In this document: piece after piece, positions 1 through 8,776 of the stretch
How positions within the stretch are numbered: the stretch's first letter is position 1
How the letters are laid out: each line of letters starts with the position of its first letter
Assembly (NCBI GenBank): GCA_023135025.1
Contig: JAGLTY010000002.1
Location: 1 to 31,064, forward strand
DNA: 31,064 nucleotides
DNA from: Bacteroidales bacterium
Lineage (GTDB): Bacteria > Bacteroidota > Bacteroidia > Bacteroidales > GCA-2748055
Direction of reading: 5' to 3'
Program-made: the position numbers and the translations under genes
Notes under the pieces: model-generated
Told to the model about the DNA's origin: nothing
The model's database searches: none
Seen by the model: the letters and a program-made list of their open reading frames with translations, nothing else

Positions 1-1
1 C

Positions 2-238
2 GGTCCTCTGGCCACCACCATGGCCCTGATCCCGCCATTCACTCCCACCGTGATGGTGATGCGGATGGCTTCATCGGTTACGATCCCCATGTGGCAGCCT
101 GTGGTGGGACTGCTAGGTGTGATCCTCTATACCATCTTTACGGTCTGGATTGGAGCGCGGATATTCAGAACCGCTATCCTGATCCAGGGTCAGAAGCCCA
201 ACCTTGCCACCCTTTACAAGTATGCATTTAAGGGATAA
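2..238 (+). CDS. ABC-2 type transporter permease, C-terminal end (partial)
   Basis: The reading frame is open from the window edge and ends at a TAA, so this is the last 78 residues of a longer gene whose start lies upstream. The visible part has a PPFTPTVMVMRMA segment followed by one strong membrane helix (about WQPVVGLLGVILYTIFTVW) and a short basic tail with RIFRTAILIQGQKP. That arrangement is typical of the last helix of ABC-2/NatB-type export permeases in Bacteroidota. Substrate cannot be judged. The gene ends convergently with the next gene, 32 bp away. An internal ATG at 20 is not a credible start because the family similarity continues upstream of it. Confidence 0.6.
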   Translation, partial: GPLATTMALIPPFTPTVMVMRMASSVTIPMWQPVVGLLGVILYTIFTVWIGARIFRTAILIQGQKPNLATLYKYAFKG

Positions 239-270
239 AAAGTAGTGCCCAGGGAAATAGTTGTTATTGG

Positions 271-777
271 CTAGTGAGAACGGAGTTTGGGGAAGAGCAT
301 TCCGGTCTTCTTCTTATACTCCAGGTAATCATTGCCAAAAGCTTCTGTAAGAATACGTTCTTCGTATCTGCTGATACCAATATAAAACCCTATGATTAAC
401 AGCCAAAGGGCTGCAGAAGCGATGGACATGGTAATTAGTGTGGCACCCAGGTAAAAGAGAATCGCTCCCAGATAGATGGGGTGTCGAACTATGCGGAAAA
501 CACCCGTATTGATCACTTCGGGCTTCTCCCTTACGGTCCCAAACACTGCTTTCATCCCTCCACGGGCCAGGTACCATCCGGCAAGCAATACCAGTCCGGC
601 CACTATGACCCGGATATAATCCGGAACAACCTCTTCGAGGGAGGTGGAGTATTGAAACAGAAAAGAATCGGTAATCCATACCCCCAGAAACATGAAAAAA
701 AGGATCAGCTGACCCATATCACCCCATCGGTGTTCTCCCGCCAGATGAGGATGTTTTGTATGCTTTTTTGTGCTCAT
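271..777 (-). CDS. Isoprenylcysteine carboxyl methyltransferase (ICMT)-like membrane protein
   Basis: A 168-residue integral membrane protein with four or five hydrophobic segments. The C-terminal half carries the ICMT/PEMT-type signature: RHPIYLGAILFYLG around residues 97-110, then a late ISRYEERILTEAFGNDYLEYKKK block. In characterised relatives this region binds S-adenosylmethionine at the membrane face and the enzyme methylates a lipid-like or prenylated thiol acceptor. In bacteria the acceptor is usually unknown, and a housekeeping methyltransferase or NnrU-like role is possible. The start ATG is followed by a His/Lys-rich stretch. It is transcribed divergently from the O-methyltransferase gene and convergently with the ABC permease. 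Confidence 0.75.
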   Translation of the reverse strand: MSTKKHTKHPHLAGEHRWGDMGQLILFFMFLGVWITDSFLFQYSTSLEEVVPDYIRVIVAGLVLLAGWYLARGGMKAVFGTVREKPEVINTGVFRIVRHPIYLGAILFYLGATLITMSIASAALWLLIIGFYIGISRYEERILTEAFGNDYLEYKKKTGMLFPKLRSH

Positions 778-858
778 TTTTTATTTCTGAAAGTATATAT
801 TTTATCCCTAAAGGATTTAAAAGAGAGCCATTTATCGGTCAATATTCGACAAATGGAA

Positions 859-866
859 TATATTTG
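859..866 (+). promoter_or_regulatory. Putative -7 box TATATTTG upstream of the exported O-methyltransferase
   Basis: TATATTTG fits the Bacteroidota TAnnTTTG -7 consensus and ends 21 bp before the ATG at 888. No clear TTTG-like -33 element lies about 20 bp upstream, so the call rests on one box. Confidence 0.35.
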
Positions 867-887
867 AAAGAATCTAATCCCAAACAT

Positions 888-1523
888 ATGAAAAAGACCA
901 TTCTCATCTGTATTATTGCCATTTTCTCAATCCCCTGCTTCTCCCAGCAGAAAGAGCAGGTGGATATCGATAAAAAGGTAGAGACATTTTTTCAAAAACA
1001 TGGAGGATGGTACGATATGAATGTACCTGCCTCAGATGGAAAACTACTGTATGACCTCATTCTTGAGAACAACTATCAACAGGCCCTGGAAATTGGGACC
1101 TCCACCGGTCACTCCACCATATGGATGGCATGGGCACTGAGCAAAACAGGAGGGAAACTGATCACCATTGAGATCGATAAAACCAGGCATCAGGAGGCCC
1201 TTGAGAATTTCAAGGAGGCCGGTGTTGATCACATCATAGACGCACGGCTTGCCAACGCCCATGAGCTGGTTCCGAACCTGACAGGCCCCTTTGATTTTGT
1301 ATTCAGCGATGCGGATAAAGGGTGGTATCAGCGCTATTTTGAGGCGGTTGATCCAAAATTGAAGGTCGGCGGATGTTATACCACCCACAATGTTTCTGAC
1401 AGGCCCGGTGTACGCTGGAACCAGGATTATTTGAAATTTCTGCAGCGCTTAAACCATTATGAAACCACCGTAAATAATTCGGGGGGAGGCATGGCCATCA
1501 GTTTCAAGAGAGCCGATAGATAA
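888..1523 (+). CDS. Exported class I SAM-dependent O-methyltransferase
   Basis: A 211-residue protein. ATG 888 is preferred over upstream in-frame starts because it opens a clean Sec signal peptide (MKKTILICIIAIFSIPCFS, cleavage likely before QQKEQ). The mature part is a COMT/family 3 O-methyltransferase fold: motif I EIGTSTGHSTIWMA, the acidic ribose-binding segment ITIEIDK, and the metal-region SDADKGWYQRYF. Family members transfer a methyl group from SAM to hydroxyls of catechol-like or other small acceptors, usually in the cytoplasm. A Sec signal on a SAM-dependent enzyme is odd because SAM is not expected in the periplasm. The M1 peptidase gene follows after 36 bp on the same strand, so the two may be co-transcribed. 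Confidence 0.75.
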   Translation: MKKTILICIIAIFSIPCFSQQKEQVDIDKKVETFFQKHGGWYDMNVPASDGKLLYDLILENNYQQALEIGTSTGHSTIWMAWALSKTGGKLITIEIDKTRHQEALENFKEAGVDHIIDARLANAHELVPNLTGPFDFVFSDADKGWYQRYFEAVDPKLKVGGCYTTHNVSDRPGVRWNQDYLKFLQRLNHYETTVNNSGGGMAISFKRADR

Positions 1524-1559
1524 ATTCCGGACCTTAATTACATCGGTAACCTGAACACC

Positions 1560-3149
1560 ATGCAAAAACTCCTGCTTCTAAATCTACTGACTGTTTTCCT
1601 GATATTACCTTTAAAAGGTCAGGACCATCACGACAGATTCGAGGCCATTGATGTGCTCAGTTACCGTTTTGAGATCGACCTGAACGATACCACCAATGTG
1701 ATTCGTGGTACAGCTGATATTGATATAGCGTTCAGAAAGGATGTGGACCGGTTTCAACTCGATTTAACCCTCAGCCGTGCAGACACTGCCGGAATGAAGG
1801 TGGAGCAGATCACCGAGGATGGCCGGGAGGTTCTCTATCTTCACCAGGATGATCGCATTACCCTTACCATTCCCAGGGCCACAAAAGGGACACAACGAAG
1901 CTACAGGATCGTCTACAACGGAGTTCCCACTGATGGCCTGATTATCTCGAAAAACAAATATGGTGACCGGACCTTCTTTGGAGACAACTGGCCCAACCGG
2001 GGTCATCACTGGCTGCCGCTGGTGGACCACCCGTCAGATAAGGCTGTGGCAGAGTTTATTGTATCGGCACCGGATCATTACGGGGTGGTTGCCGTAGGGG
2101 AAAACCTTTCTGAAAAGAGAGAGGCAGGAAGAGTGACTTCACACTGGAAAACATCGGTCCCGCTCTCCACCAAGCTGATGGTTATCGGGGTGAGCCCCTT
2201 TGCGGTAGAGGAGTTTCAAAGCCAGTCGGGGGTTCCCGTCTCTACCTGGGTCTATCCCCAGAACCGGGAGGAGGGCTTCTATGATTACAGCATCGCCACA
2301 AAGCCCCTGGATTTTTTTGAATCCTATATCGCCCCCTATCCCTATCTGAAACTGGCCAATGTGCAATCCAAAACAGTCTATGGCGGTATGGAAAATGCCA
2401 GCTGCATCTTCTACCACGAACGAACTGTCACAGGCAAACAGGATCATGAAATTCTATTTGCCCATGAGATAGCCCACCAGTGGTTTGGCGATGCGGTTTC
2501 TGAACTGGACTGGCACCACATCTGGCTGAGTGAAGGGTTTGCCACATACCTCACCGATATCTATATCGAGCATACATACGGCCGGGAAGCGTTTGTGGCC
2601 TCCATGCTGGATGAGAAGGGACAGGTGCTAAGATTTGCCCGTCGCAGACTGGCCCCCATTGTGGATACAACCCTTCCTGTGTCCATTCGCCTGCTCAATA
2701 AGAACTCTTATGAAAAGGCTGGCTGGGTACTTCATATGCTGCGACATGATATGGGAGATGAGTTGTTCCAGGAGTGTGTACAGACTTTCTATGACAGATT
2801 CAAATTCAGCAATGCCCTTACAGAAGATTTCCTGGCTGTGGTAGAGTCGGTAACAGGCAAAAACTATAATGATTTCTTCCTTCAATGGTTTTATCAGTCG
2901 GGACACCCCGTGCTTTCTGCACGTTGGAAAAAACGCGGCAAAAAGATCGTATTGACCATTAGTCAGCACCAGGAACAATACGTTTTTGCATTTCCCCTGG
3001 AAGTAGAGATTAAGAATAACTCCGGAAAATTGGTTAGAAAAAGGCTGACCATCAATGCGTCGGAGCAGGCATTTACCTTTGATCTGCCTTTTAAACCGGA
3101 GGAAATTGTACTCGATCCCGACACCTGGCTTCTTTTTGAGCTCCATTAA
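1560..3149 (+). CDS. Secreted M1 family zinc metallopeptidase
   Basis: A 529-residue protein with a Sec signal (MQKLLLLNLLTVFLILPLKG). An N-terminal beta-rich domain (about 25-220) precedes the catalytic domain. The exopeptidase motif GGMEN is at 275-279 and the zinc site HEIAH at 302-306, with the third ligand E325 in LSEGFATYL, which gives the HExxH-(18)-E pattern of M1 enzymes. A beta-sandwich tail occupies roughly the last 90 residues, and the large C-terminal helical domain of the long aminopeptidase N type is absent. It probably trims N-terminal residues from peptides in the periplasm or outside the cell. No neighbouring gene identifies a specific substrate. Confidence 0.92.
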   Translation: MQKLLLLNLLTVFLILPLKGQDHHDRFEAIDVLSYRFEIDLNDTTNVIRGTADIDIAFRKDVDRFQLDLTLSRADTAGMKVEQITEDGREVLYLHQDDRITLTIPRATKGTQRSYRIVYNGVPTDGLIISKNKYGDRTFFGDNWPNRGHHWLPLVDHPSDKAVAEFIVSAPDHYGVVAVGENLSEKREAGRVTSHWKTSVPLSTKLMVIGVSPFAVEEFQSQSGVPVSTWVYPQNREEGFYDYSIATKPLDFFESYIAPYPYLKLANVQSKTVYGGMENASCIFYHERTVTGKQDHEILFAHEIAHQWFGDAVSELDWHHIWLSEGFATYLTDIYIEHTYGREAFVASMLDEKGQVLRFARRRLAPIVDTTLPVSIRLLNKNSYEKAGWVLHMLRHDMGDELFQECVQTFYDRFKFSNALTEDFLAVVESVTGKNYNDFFLQWFYQSGHPVLSARWKKRGKKIVLTISQHQEQYVFAFPLEVEIKNNSGKLVRKRLTINASEQAFTFDLPFKPEEIVLDPDTWLLFELH

Positions 3150-3260
3150 CCCGGAAACTCCTCCCTTTCATCCATTAAAACGAAATCATTGCCCATGGAA
3201 ATAACAATAGTGATGCCGTTTTGTTAGGTAAAACAGCTTGAAGGCAGGAAGTGCAGGATC

Positions 3261-3674
3261 CTAGTTGTCCAGGTACTGGAATAGTTCATCCGACATTTTG
3301 AAGATGGTATACCGGTGCGAATGTTCGCCGGTTGCTTTTATACCCTCCTCCGAAACCTGGTATGTGCTCTGCTCCCCGGCAATGCGGGAGAAATAGATCT
3401 CATGCTCTGTTTGCAGTTCATCAACCATCACCACATGAACCAGGTTTTCATCCACCTCAGCATCCAGGCTCTGCAAACAGAGCGGACAAAAGAAATCGAT
3501 CCGCTCACCCTCTTCAAAGTGAAACAGGGGATGCTTAATGCTTGAATAGTTGCCAACTTCGGGATGTACCAGCAGCAATCCTTTCTCTCTTCTTGTATTC
3601 CGGATTTTGAATACAATGTAGTCTCCCACCCTTATATGGCCCCTGCAATAAGGACATAAATACTGATTATTCAT
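3261..3674 (-). CDS. Small protein with two CPxC knuckles, function unknown
   Basis: Start at ATG 3674 gives 137 residues beginning MNNQYLCPYC. Eleven extra codons upstream are open but have no support. Two zinc-binding knuckles are visible, CPYC near residue 7 and CPLC near residue 63, so one metal site built from the four cysteines is likely. Between them lies a basic KIRNTRREKG strand region and a VHPEVGNYSS segment. The C-terminal half is acidic and His-containing, with no recognisable catalytic motif. There is no signal peptide or membrane helix, so it should be cytoplasmic. I do not recognise the family. It lies convergent to the M1 peptidase and divergent from the molybdenum hydroxylase operon. 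Confidence 0.6.
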   Translation of the reverse strand: MNNQYLCPYCRGHIRVGDYIVFKIRNTRREKGLLLVHPEVGNYSSIKHPLFHFEEGERIDFFCPLCLQSLDAEVDENLVHVVMVDELQTEHEIYFSRIAGEQSTYQVSEEGIKATGEHSHRYTIFKMSDELFQYLDN

Positions 3675-3773
3675 GATCAGATAAATAAGGGGTTTCTGCC
3701 TGCACAAGTTACAATCTTAGGAGAGGGAAGTCAATAAAAATCATATATTTATATTGTCAAAAATGTTTCAATT

Positions 3774-4442
3774 ATGACTACCTCCACCGTTAAATCAAAC
3801 CTGGGAATTATTGTGGTTGTCGGGTCTGTCTGGGGCCTGACTGAATTTGCTGCCGGCATGGGACTTCAAAAATGTGCCACCCTGTTTACGGGTGCTATTC
3901 TTACCGGGGTGGCGTTTTTCTGGGTCTCCTTTATCTGGAGCATTACGCGTAAACTTTTGCCCGTACTGATCATCGCTGGTATGGCCATATTGTTTAAGCT
4001 TCTCGATGCACTGTTATTGCCAGTGGCCTGGAACCATGGTTCCATCCTCAATCCGGCATATGCCTTCGTAACCATCCTGTTTGGCTTTTCACTGCTCATC
4101 CTGCTGTTTAAGAATCAATTCTCAACAAGACTGATTAACCGGATTCTTTTGGGTGCCGGAGCTGCCATCATCGTTACGGCCATGTTCCCCCTGGTGAGAT
4201 TTGCCACAGGATCTGCAGCCTGCTTCTATGCATCTACCAACATTCCACTGGCCGTATACACAGCACCTGTTGCCATTGTGATTTCTATGATTACAGTTCC
4301 CCTGGGGTACCTGGCAGCAGGCTGGTATACAGGAAAAATCCGGGAAGAAAACAGGATACAAACCTCTCTTTTGTCCAGGTTGTGGTCGCCTGCAGTGCTG
4401 ATATGCTCTATCCTGATCATCACGCTGATCAGAATCATTTAA
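3774..4442 (+). CDS. Polytopic membrane protein at the head of the molybdenum hydroxylase operon
   Basis: A 222-residue, strongly hydrophobic protein with about seven membrane helices (near residues 8-28, 36-56, 60-82, 92-112, 122-142, 158-182 and 200-221). I recognise no catalytic or transporter motif. It is followed after only 23 bp by xdhC, with MocA-like and hydroxylase subunit genes after that, so it is probably the first gene of the operon. Plausible but unproven roles are uptake of the hydroxylase substrate or membrane attachment of the exported enzyme. Upstream, the AT-rich stretch with TATATTTA near 3745 resembles a -7 box with one mismatch. Confidence 0.65.
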   Translation: MTTSTVKSNLGIIVVVGSVWGLTEFAAGMGLQKCATLFTGAILTGVAFFWVSFIWSITRKLLPVLIIAGMAILFKLLDALLLPVAWNHGSILNPAYAFVTILFGFSLLILLFKNQFSTRLINRILLGAGAAIIVTAMFPLVRFATGSAACFYASTNIPLAVYTAPVAIVISMITVPLGYLAAGWYTGKIREENRIQTSLLSRLWSPAVLICSILIITLIRII

Positions 4443-4465
4443 GCTTCACCCAAGCAATCGATAGC

Positions 4466-5542
4466 ATGAGAAGTATCTACCATACGATACTTGAACAGAT
4501 CCGGTCGGGAACCGGGATCGTTATTGCTACCGTAGTACGAACAGCAGGATCGACTCCCCAGAAACCCGGAAGTTCTGCACTTTTCTGTGAACACGGACTC
4601 CTGGCTGGAACGGTGGGAGGCGGACTGCTGGAGAGCGAAGTGCAGCACATTGCCGAGAGTGTTATGATTTCAAGGGTCTCGGACCATTTTTACTTCAATC
4701 TTGATTCAGGACAGGGTGCTGCTGGGGCCATTTGCGGAGGTGAAGCCGAGGTCCTTGTGGATGCAGATCCTTCCATTCATCTGGCTGCCCTGGAGGAGAT
4801 GGAAAATACCCTATCCAGACGCCAGGATGGATTCCTCCTTACAGGGGTCAGTCAGAAACATGACCAGGGAAGGACGATCAGGCGGTATTGGATCAACAGA
4901 ACCGGACCGGAGGATCTTCCAGCTGGATTGGAACCGGCATTTAAGAAGTTGATCCGGGATCATTTGAAACAGGCTCTAAGATACCGATATACCGAAATTG
5001 ATCTGAAAGCAAATCCCCTCCACCAGGTTGAAATGGCCTTCCTGGAACATATCAAACCCATGCCTCACCTGGTGATTGCCGGAGGAGGACACATAGGAAA
5101 GGCCCTGGCCCATCTTGGAATGCTATTGGAGTTCGAGGTAACCGTGATGGATGACCGGTCTGAATTTGCCAGCAGTGATCATATTCCTGATGCAGATCAT
5201 CTGGTGGTCAAGGAGATCGGCGAAGCCCTGAACGAGCTGAAACCTGATGCGGATACCTTCATCGTCATCGTTACCAGGGGACATACCCATGATGGTAAAG
5301 CCCTGAGAGCCTGCATCGGCTCAGATGCAGCCTTTATTGGGATGATCGGCAGTACCCACAAGGTGGGGATCATGAAAAATCAGTTCCTCGATAAAGGGTG
5401 GGCCACCCCCGAACAGTGGTCAGCCATTCACACCCCCATTGGTCTGCCCATTGGATCCAAAACAGTTCAGGAGATCGCCATCAGTATCGCTGCCCAGCTG
5501 GTGGAAGTACGCAACAGAAAAGAGGAGTCTCATGGGAAGTAA
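4466..5542 (+). CDS. xdhC: XdhC/CoxI family molybdenum cofactor insertion protein
   Basis: ATG 4466 gives 358 residues and places the XdhC N-terminus (MRSIYHTILEQIRSG) correctly; a longer open frame from 4382 overlaps the upstream gene and is unlikely. The N-terminal XdhC_CoxI domain shows GSTPQKPGSSALF, GTVGGGLLE and GAICGGEAEVLVD. The C-terminal Rossmann domain shows VIAGGGHIGKALAHLG, TRGHTHDGKAL and FIGMIGSTHKV. Family members bind the mature (cytidylylated or sulfurated) molybdenum cofactor and insert it into xanthine-dehydrogenase-type enzymes in the cytoplasm. It overlaps the cytidylyltransferase gene by 11 bp, which argues for coupled translation and a dedicated maturation pathway for the hydroxylase encoded just downstream. 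Confidence 0.9.
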   Translation: MRSIYHTILEQIRSGTGIVIATVVRTAGSTPQKPGSSALFCEHGLLAGTVGGGLLESEVQHIAESVMISRVSDHFYFNLDSGQGAAGAICGGEAEVLVDADPSIHLAALEEMENTLSRRQDGFLLTGVSQKHDQGRTIRRYWINRTGPEDLPAGLEPAFKKLIRDHLKQALRYRYTEIDLKANPLHQVEMAFLEHIKPMPHLVIAGGGHIGKALAHLGMLLEFEVTVMDDRSEFASSDHIPDADHLVVKEIGEALNELKPDADTFIVIVTRGHTHDGKALRACIGSDAAFIGMIGSTHKVGIMKNQFLDKGWATPEQWSAIHTPIGLPIGSKTVQEIAISIAAQLVEVRNRKEESHGK

Positions 5543-6116
5543 CTGGGCCGTCATACTGGCAGCCGGCTCTTCCCGGCGCATGGGCAGTCAGAAACTGCTT
5601 CTGCCTTTTGGTCAAAGCACCATCATTGAGACTGTCATTGAGAACGTGTTGAATTCCTCCATAGACCACGTGATGGTGGTACTTGGACCCAACCATGAAA
5701 AGATCCAGCAAACCATAGGGCAAAAGCCTGTTCAGTTCTGTCACAACAAGAGACATGAACAAGGGATGCTCTCTTCTGTAATCTGTGGGATCAGGGCCCT
5801 GCCACCGGATGCCGTAACTGCCCTCATATTCCTGGGGGACCAGCCTGGAATCCCTCCGGCTGTCACCAATACAGTGATTGAAGCTTACAATGAGGAGTTA
5901 TATGGAATTGTTATCCCGGTGCACAACTACCACCGGGGACACCCCCTGCTTGTGGATATGAAGTACAGGAAGGAGGTAGAGAGCCTGGACCTGGAAGAGG
6001 GACTCAGGTCGCTGCGGCACCACTTTCCTGAAGATGTGCTGGAGGTGGAGGTGGATGAGCCCGGGATCCTTGTGGACATTGATACCCGGGAAGATTATGA
6101 GAACGCAACAAACTGA
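5532..6116 (+). CDS. MocA-like molybdopterin cytidylyltransferase (NTP transferase family)
   Basis: ATG 5532 gives 194 residues starting MGSNWAVILAAGSSRRMG, the nucleotide-binding signature of MobA/MocA-type transferases, with KLLLPFGQSTIIE just after. LGDQPGI (about residue 100) carries the metal-binding Asp. Family members join CMP or GMP to molybdopterin. Beside xdhC and a xanthine-dehydrogenase-family enzyme, the CTP-using MocA activity that makes molybdopterin cytosine dinucleotide is the likely role. The start lies inside the 3' end of xdhC and the next gene begins 4 bp after the stop, so all are probably one transcript. Confidence 0.85.
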   Translation: MGSNWAVILAAGSSRRMGSQKLLLPFGQSTIIETVIENVLNSSIDHVMVVLGPNHEKIQQTIGQKPVQFCHNKRHEQGMLSSVICGIRALPPDAVTALIFLGDQPGIPPAVTNTVIEAYNEELYGIVIPVHNYHRGHPLLVDMKYRKEVESLDLEEGLRSLRHHFPEDVLEVEVDEPGILVDIDTREDYENATN

Positions 6117-6120
6117 AATA

Positions 6121-6600
6121 ATGATGAAAAAACTCATTCGTTTTAATCTAAATGGTAAAGAGACCGAGATTACCATTGACCCCACACTCACCCTGATGTG
6201 GGTACTCAGGGATCAGTTTGGCCTGACCGGAACCAAATATGGTTGCGGAATAGGTGTTTGTGGTGCCTGTACCATCCTCGTGGATAACGAAGCCATCAGG
6301 TCCTGCACTTACCAGGTGAGTGATGTCATGGACCGAAAGGTGGTTACCATTGAAGGACTCTCCTCCAACGGAGAACTGCACCCGGTTCAGAAAGCCTTTA
6401 TGGAAAAAGATGCCCTGCAGTGTGGCTATTGCACTCCGGGGATGATTATGAATGCCACAGGCCTGTTACTGGCCAATCCCGAGCCCACCCGCCAGGAGGT
6501 CATCGAAGGTATGGAAGACAACCTCTGCAGGTGTGGTGCCCATATCAGAATCATTGAAGCCATCCAGAGTGCCGGTCATGAAATGAAAAAAGGGAACTAG
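6121..6600 (+). CDS. [2Fe-2S] subunit of molybdenum hydroxylase
   Basis: About 159 residues from ATG 6121 (ATG 6124 is equally possible). The N-terminal plant-type ferredoxin domain has the cluster ligands in YGCGIGVCGACTILVD plus a later Cys in IRSC (C-x4-C-x2-C-x11-C). The C-terminal helical domain binds the second cluster through CGYCTPG and CRCGAH. In xanthine dehydrogenase, isoquinoline oxidoreductase and nicotinate dehydrogenase families this subunit passes electrons from the molybdenum centre to the next acceptor. It has no export signal of its own and would have to be carried out with the Tat-tagged large subunit, whose gene starts 3 bp downstream. Confidence 0.95.
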   Translation: MMKKLIRFNLNGKETEITIDPTLTLMWVLRDQFGLTGTKYGCGIGVCGACTILVDNEAIRSCTYQVSDVMDRKVVTIEGLSSNGELHPVQKAFMEKDALQCGYCTPGMIMNATGLLLANPEPTRQEVIEGMEDNLCRCGAHIRIIEAIQSAGHEMKKGN

Positions 6601-6602
6601 CC

Positions 6603-8753
6603 ATGAAGAAAAGCAGAAAAAATCCGGAATTGGCCACCACCAGGAGCCGACTTGATCTTAAAAGAAGGGATTTCTTTACCCTGCTGGGCGGAGGTATTGC
6701 AATATACCTCAGCAGCAGGAATCCTTCCGAATTGCTTGCGTTACCCCTGATCCGGCAACGTGAAGTCCCCAAAGATTTCAATGCCTTTCTAACCATATAT
6801 GAAGATGGCACCGTTATCTGTCATGTAGGTAAAATAGAGATGGGACAGGGACCCATCACCTCTCTTCCACAGCAGGTGGCCGATGAGCTGGATGTTTCCA
6901 TCGAATCCATAAAAATGGTGATGGGCGATACCTCCACCTGCTCCTACGATGCAGGCACATGGGGTTCACTAACCACCCGGGAGTACAGTCACTATCTGCG
7001 GGCAGCCTGTGCCGAGGCCAGGGCCGTGCTTATCCAGCTCGCCGCAGAGCACCTCAATATCACTCCCTCCAATGCAAAAGTGAAAGAGGGGGTGGTATTT
7101 GATGCGAACAACCCCGAGAAGAAGATAAGCTACGGATGGCTCACCAAAGGGCAGCGAATTGAAAGAACGGCAGATGAGAAACCGGAGGTAAAGGACCATA
7201 CAGCGTTTCACTATGTGGGTCAGTCCATGCTCCATGCCGATGGCAGGTTGAAAGTAACAGGCGAAGCTGTTTATACAGCAGATGTTCCAATGCCGGGACG
7301 GGTCTATGCAAAGGTCCTCCGGCCCCACTCACACCAGGTGGAGCTGAAGTCTGTGGATTACTCAGAAGCAGAAAAGATCGAAGGAGTTGAGGTGGTTCGC
7401 GATGGAGAGCTGATAGCCGTTCTACATGAATTGCCTGATATGGCCGAGAGGGCACTGGCCACCATCAGGGCCGAATACACCACTGATCAAAAAGAGGTGG
7501 ACGATAAAACCGTATTTGATTATCTGCTGAATGCACCTGCCGACAGCAGTGAAGTGGCAAGCAGCGGCAACCTGGATGAGGGTAAACTGCTGGCTGATCA
7601 TCTGTTTGAAAGCGAATATTATGATGGGTACAAGGCCCATGCACCTATTGAGCCTCACACTGCGATGGCAAAATGGGAAGGTGATAAAGTAACTGTATGG
7701 GCTTCTGCCCAGTCACCTTTCGGGGCACAGGATCAGATTGCCAGAGAACTGGAAATGGAGCTGGAGGATGTAAGGGTGATCTCACCTTTCCTTGGTGGAG
7801 GATTCGGGGGAAAGATCTACCACCCCCAGGTGATGGAGGTGGTGAAAATTGCGAAACTGGCTCAAAAACCTGTACTGCTTGCCTATACCAGGGAAGAGGA
7901 ATTTTTTAAAGATTACTTCAGGCCGGCCGCAGTGGTAAAAATCCGTTCAGGGGTAACCAAAAACGGCAAGATCACCCTGTGGGATTTCGAACAGTACTTC
8001 GCAGGTAACCGTGGTTCCGATACCATCTATGATGTCCCCAATACACTTACCACGGGATATGGTGAAAAACGTGGCTCACCGGTCCACCCGTTCCCCACAG
8101 GTGCCTGGCGAGCTCCTGCCAACAATACCAACACCTTTGCCAGGGAGTCACAGATCGACATGATGGCTGCCAGGGTGGGTATGGATCCGGTAGAGTTCCG
8201 ACTCCATAACCTGGCCGATAAAAAGATGATTGCTGTGATTGAGGCACTTGCCGAGAAATTCGGGTATACTCCGGCCAAAGGACCAAGCGGAAGAGGGATC
8301 GGTATGGCATGTGGAACCGATGCCGGTACCTGGGTAGCGGTGATGATCGAAGTAAAGGTGGACCAGGAAACAGGCGAAGTCCAACCCATCAGGGCCGCTG
8401 TCTCACAGGATCTGGGCATGTGTGTCAATCCCCAGGGTATAATTGTTCAGGCCGAGGGATGTGTAACCATGGGAATGGGATATGCCCTGTCGGAGGATAT
8501 CGAATTCAAAGGAGGAGATGTGATCTCCAGTAATTTTGACAACTACCAGCTCCCTCTCTTCTCCTGGGTGCCTGAGGTGATAGACAACGTGATCCTGGAC
8601 CGCCAGGATCAGCCACCCCAGGGGGGTGGTGAACCGGCCATTATCTGTATGGGCGGGGCACTTGCCAACGCCATCTATGATGCCTGTGGTGCCCGTCTCT
8701 TCCAGATGCCCATGACCCCTGAAAGGGTCCTGAAAGGGATCAATAAAGCATAA
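6603..8753 (+). CDS. Tat-exported molybdopterin-binding subunit of a xanthine dehydrogenase-family hydroxylase
   Basis: A 716-residue protein. A twin-arginine signal KRRDFFTLLGGGIAIYL (residues 20-36) indicates export of the folded, cofactor-loaded enzyme. The aldehyde-oxidase/xanthine-dehydrogenase a/b hammerhead region is seen at about 205-300 (GEAVYTADVPMPGRVYAKVL). The molybdopterin-binding domain follows with FLGGGFGGK near 396-404, and the catalytic Glu is E677 in GGGEPAI. Length and Tat signal fit the IorB/nicotinate-dehydrogenase-like single-chain subunits. The substrate, an N-heterocycle or aldehyde, cannot be read from sequence. No FAD subunit or cytochrome gene is adjacent, so the electron acceptor is unknown. 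It is the last gene of the operon. Confidence 0.93.
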   Translation: MKKSRKNPELATTRSRLDLKRRDFFTLLGGGIAIYLSSRNPSELLALPLIRQREVPKDFNAFLTIYEDGTVICHVGKIEMGQGPITSLPQQVADELDVSIESIKMVMGDTSTCSYDAGTWGSLTTREYSHYLRAACAEARAVLIQLAAEHLNITPSNAKVKEGVVFDANNPEKKISYGWLTKGQRIERTADEKPEVKDHTAFHYVGQSMLHADGRLKVTGEAVYTADVPMPGRVYAKVLRPHSHQVELKSVDYSEAEKIEGVEVVRDGELIAVLHELPDMAERALATIRAEYTTDQKEVDDKTVFDYLLNAPADSSEVASSGNLDEGKLLADHLFESEYYDGYKAHAPIEPHTAMAKWEGDKVTVWASAQSPFGAQDQIARELEMELEDVRVISPFLGGGFGGKIYHPQVMEVVKIAKLAQKPVLLAYTREEEFFKDYFRPAAVVKIRSGVTKNGKITLWDFEQYFAGNRGSDTIYDVPNTLTTGYGEKRGSPVHPFPTGAWRAPANNTNTFARESQIDMMAARVGMDPVEFRLHNLADKKMIAVIEALAEKFGYTPAKGPSGRGIGMACGTDAGTWVAVMIEVKVDQETGEVQPIRAAVSQDLGMCVNPQGIIVQAEGCVTMGMGYALSEDIEFKGGDVISSNFDNYQLPLFSWVPEVIDNVILDRQDQPPQGGGEPAIICMGGALANAIYDACGARLFQMPMTPERVLKGINKA

Positions 8754-8754
8754 G

Positions 8755-8776
8755 GATAGCTCACCTGAGAGCTATC
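8755..8776. terminator. Hairpin shared by two convergent genes
   Basis: Perfect 8-bp arms GATAGCTC and GAGCTATC enclose ACCTGA. The hairpin starts just after the hydroxylase stop codon and covers the stop of the opposing gene. There is no T-run on either side, so it may be a 3' end protector and not a canonical intrinsic terminator. Confidence 0.5.

Noticed and set aside
481..867. 128-codon plus-strand frame opposite the ICMT-like gene
   Set aside because: It spans the divergent promoter region and has no family features.
2628..3146. 172-codon minus-strand frame inside the M1 peptidase gene
   Set aside because: Antisense shadow of a well-supported metallopeptidase, with no domain or start support.
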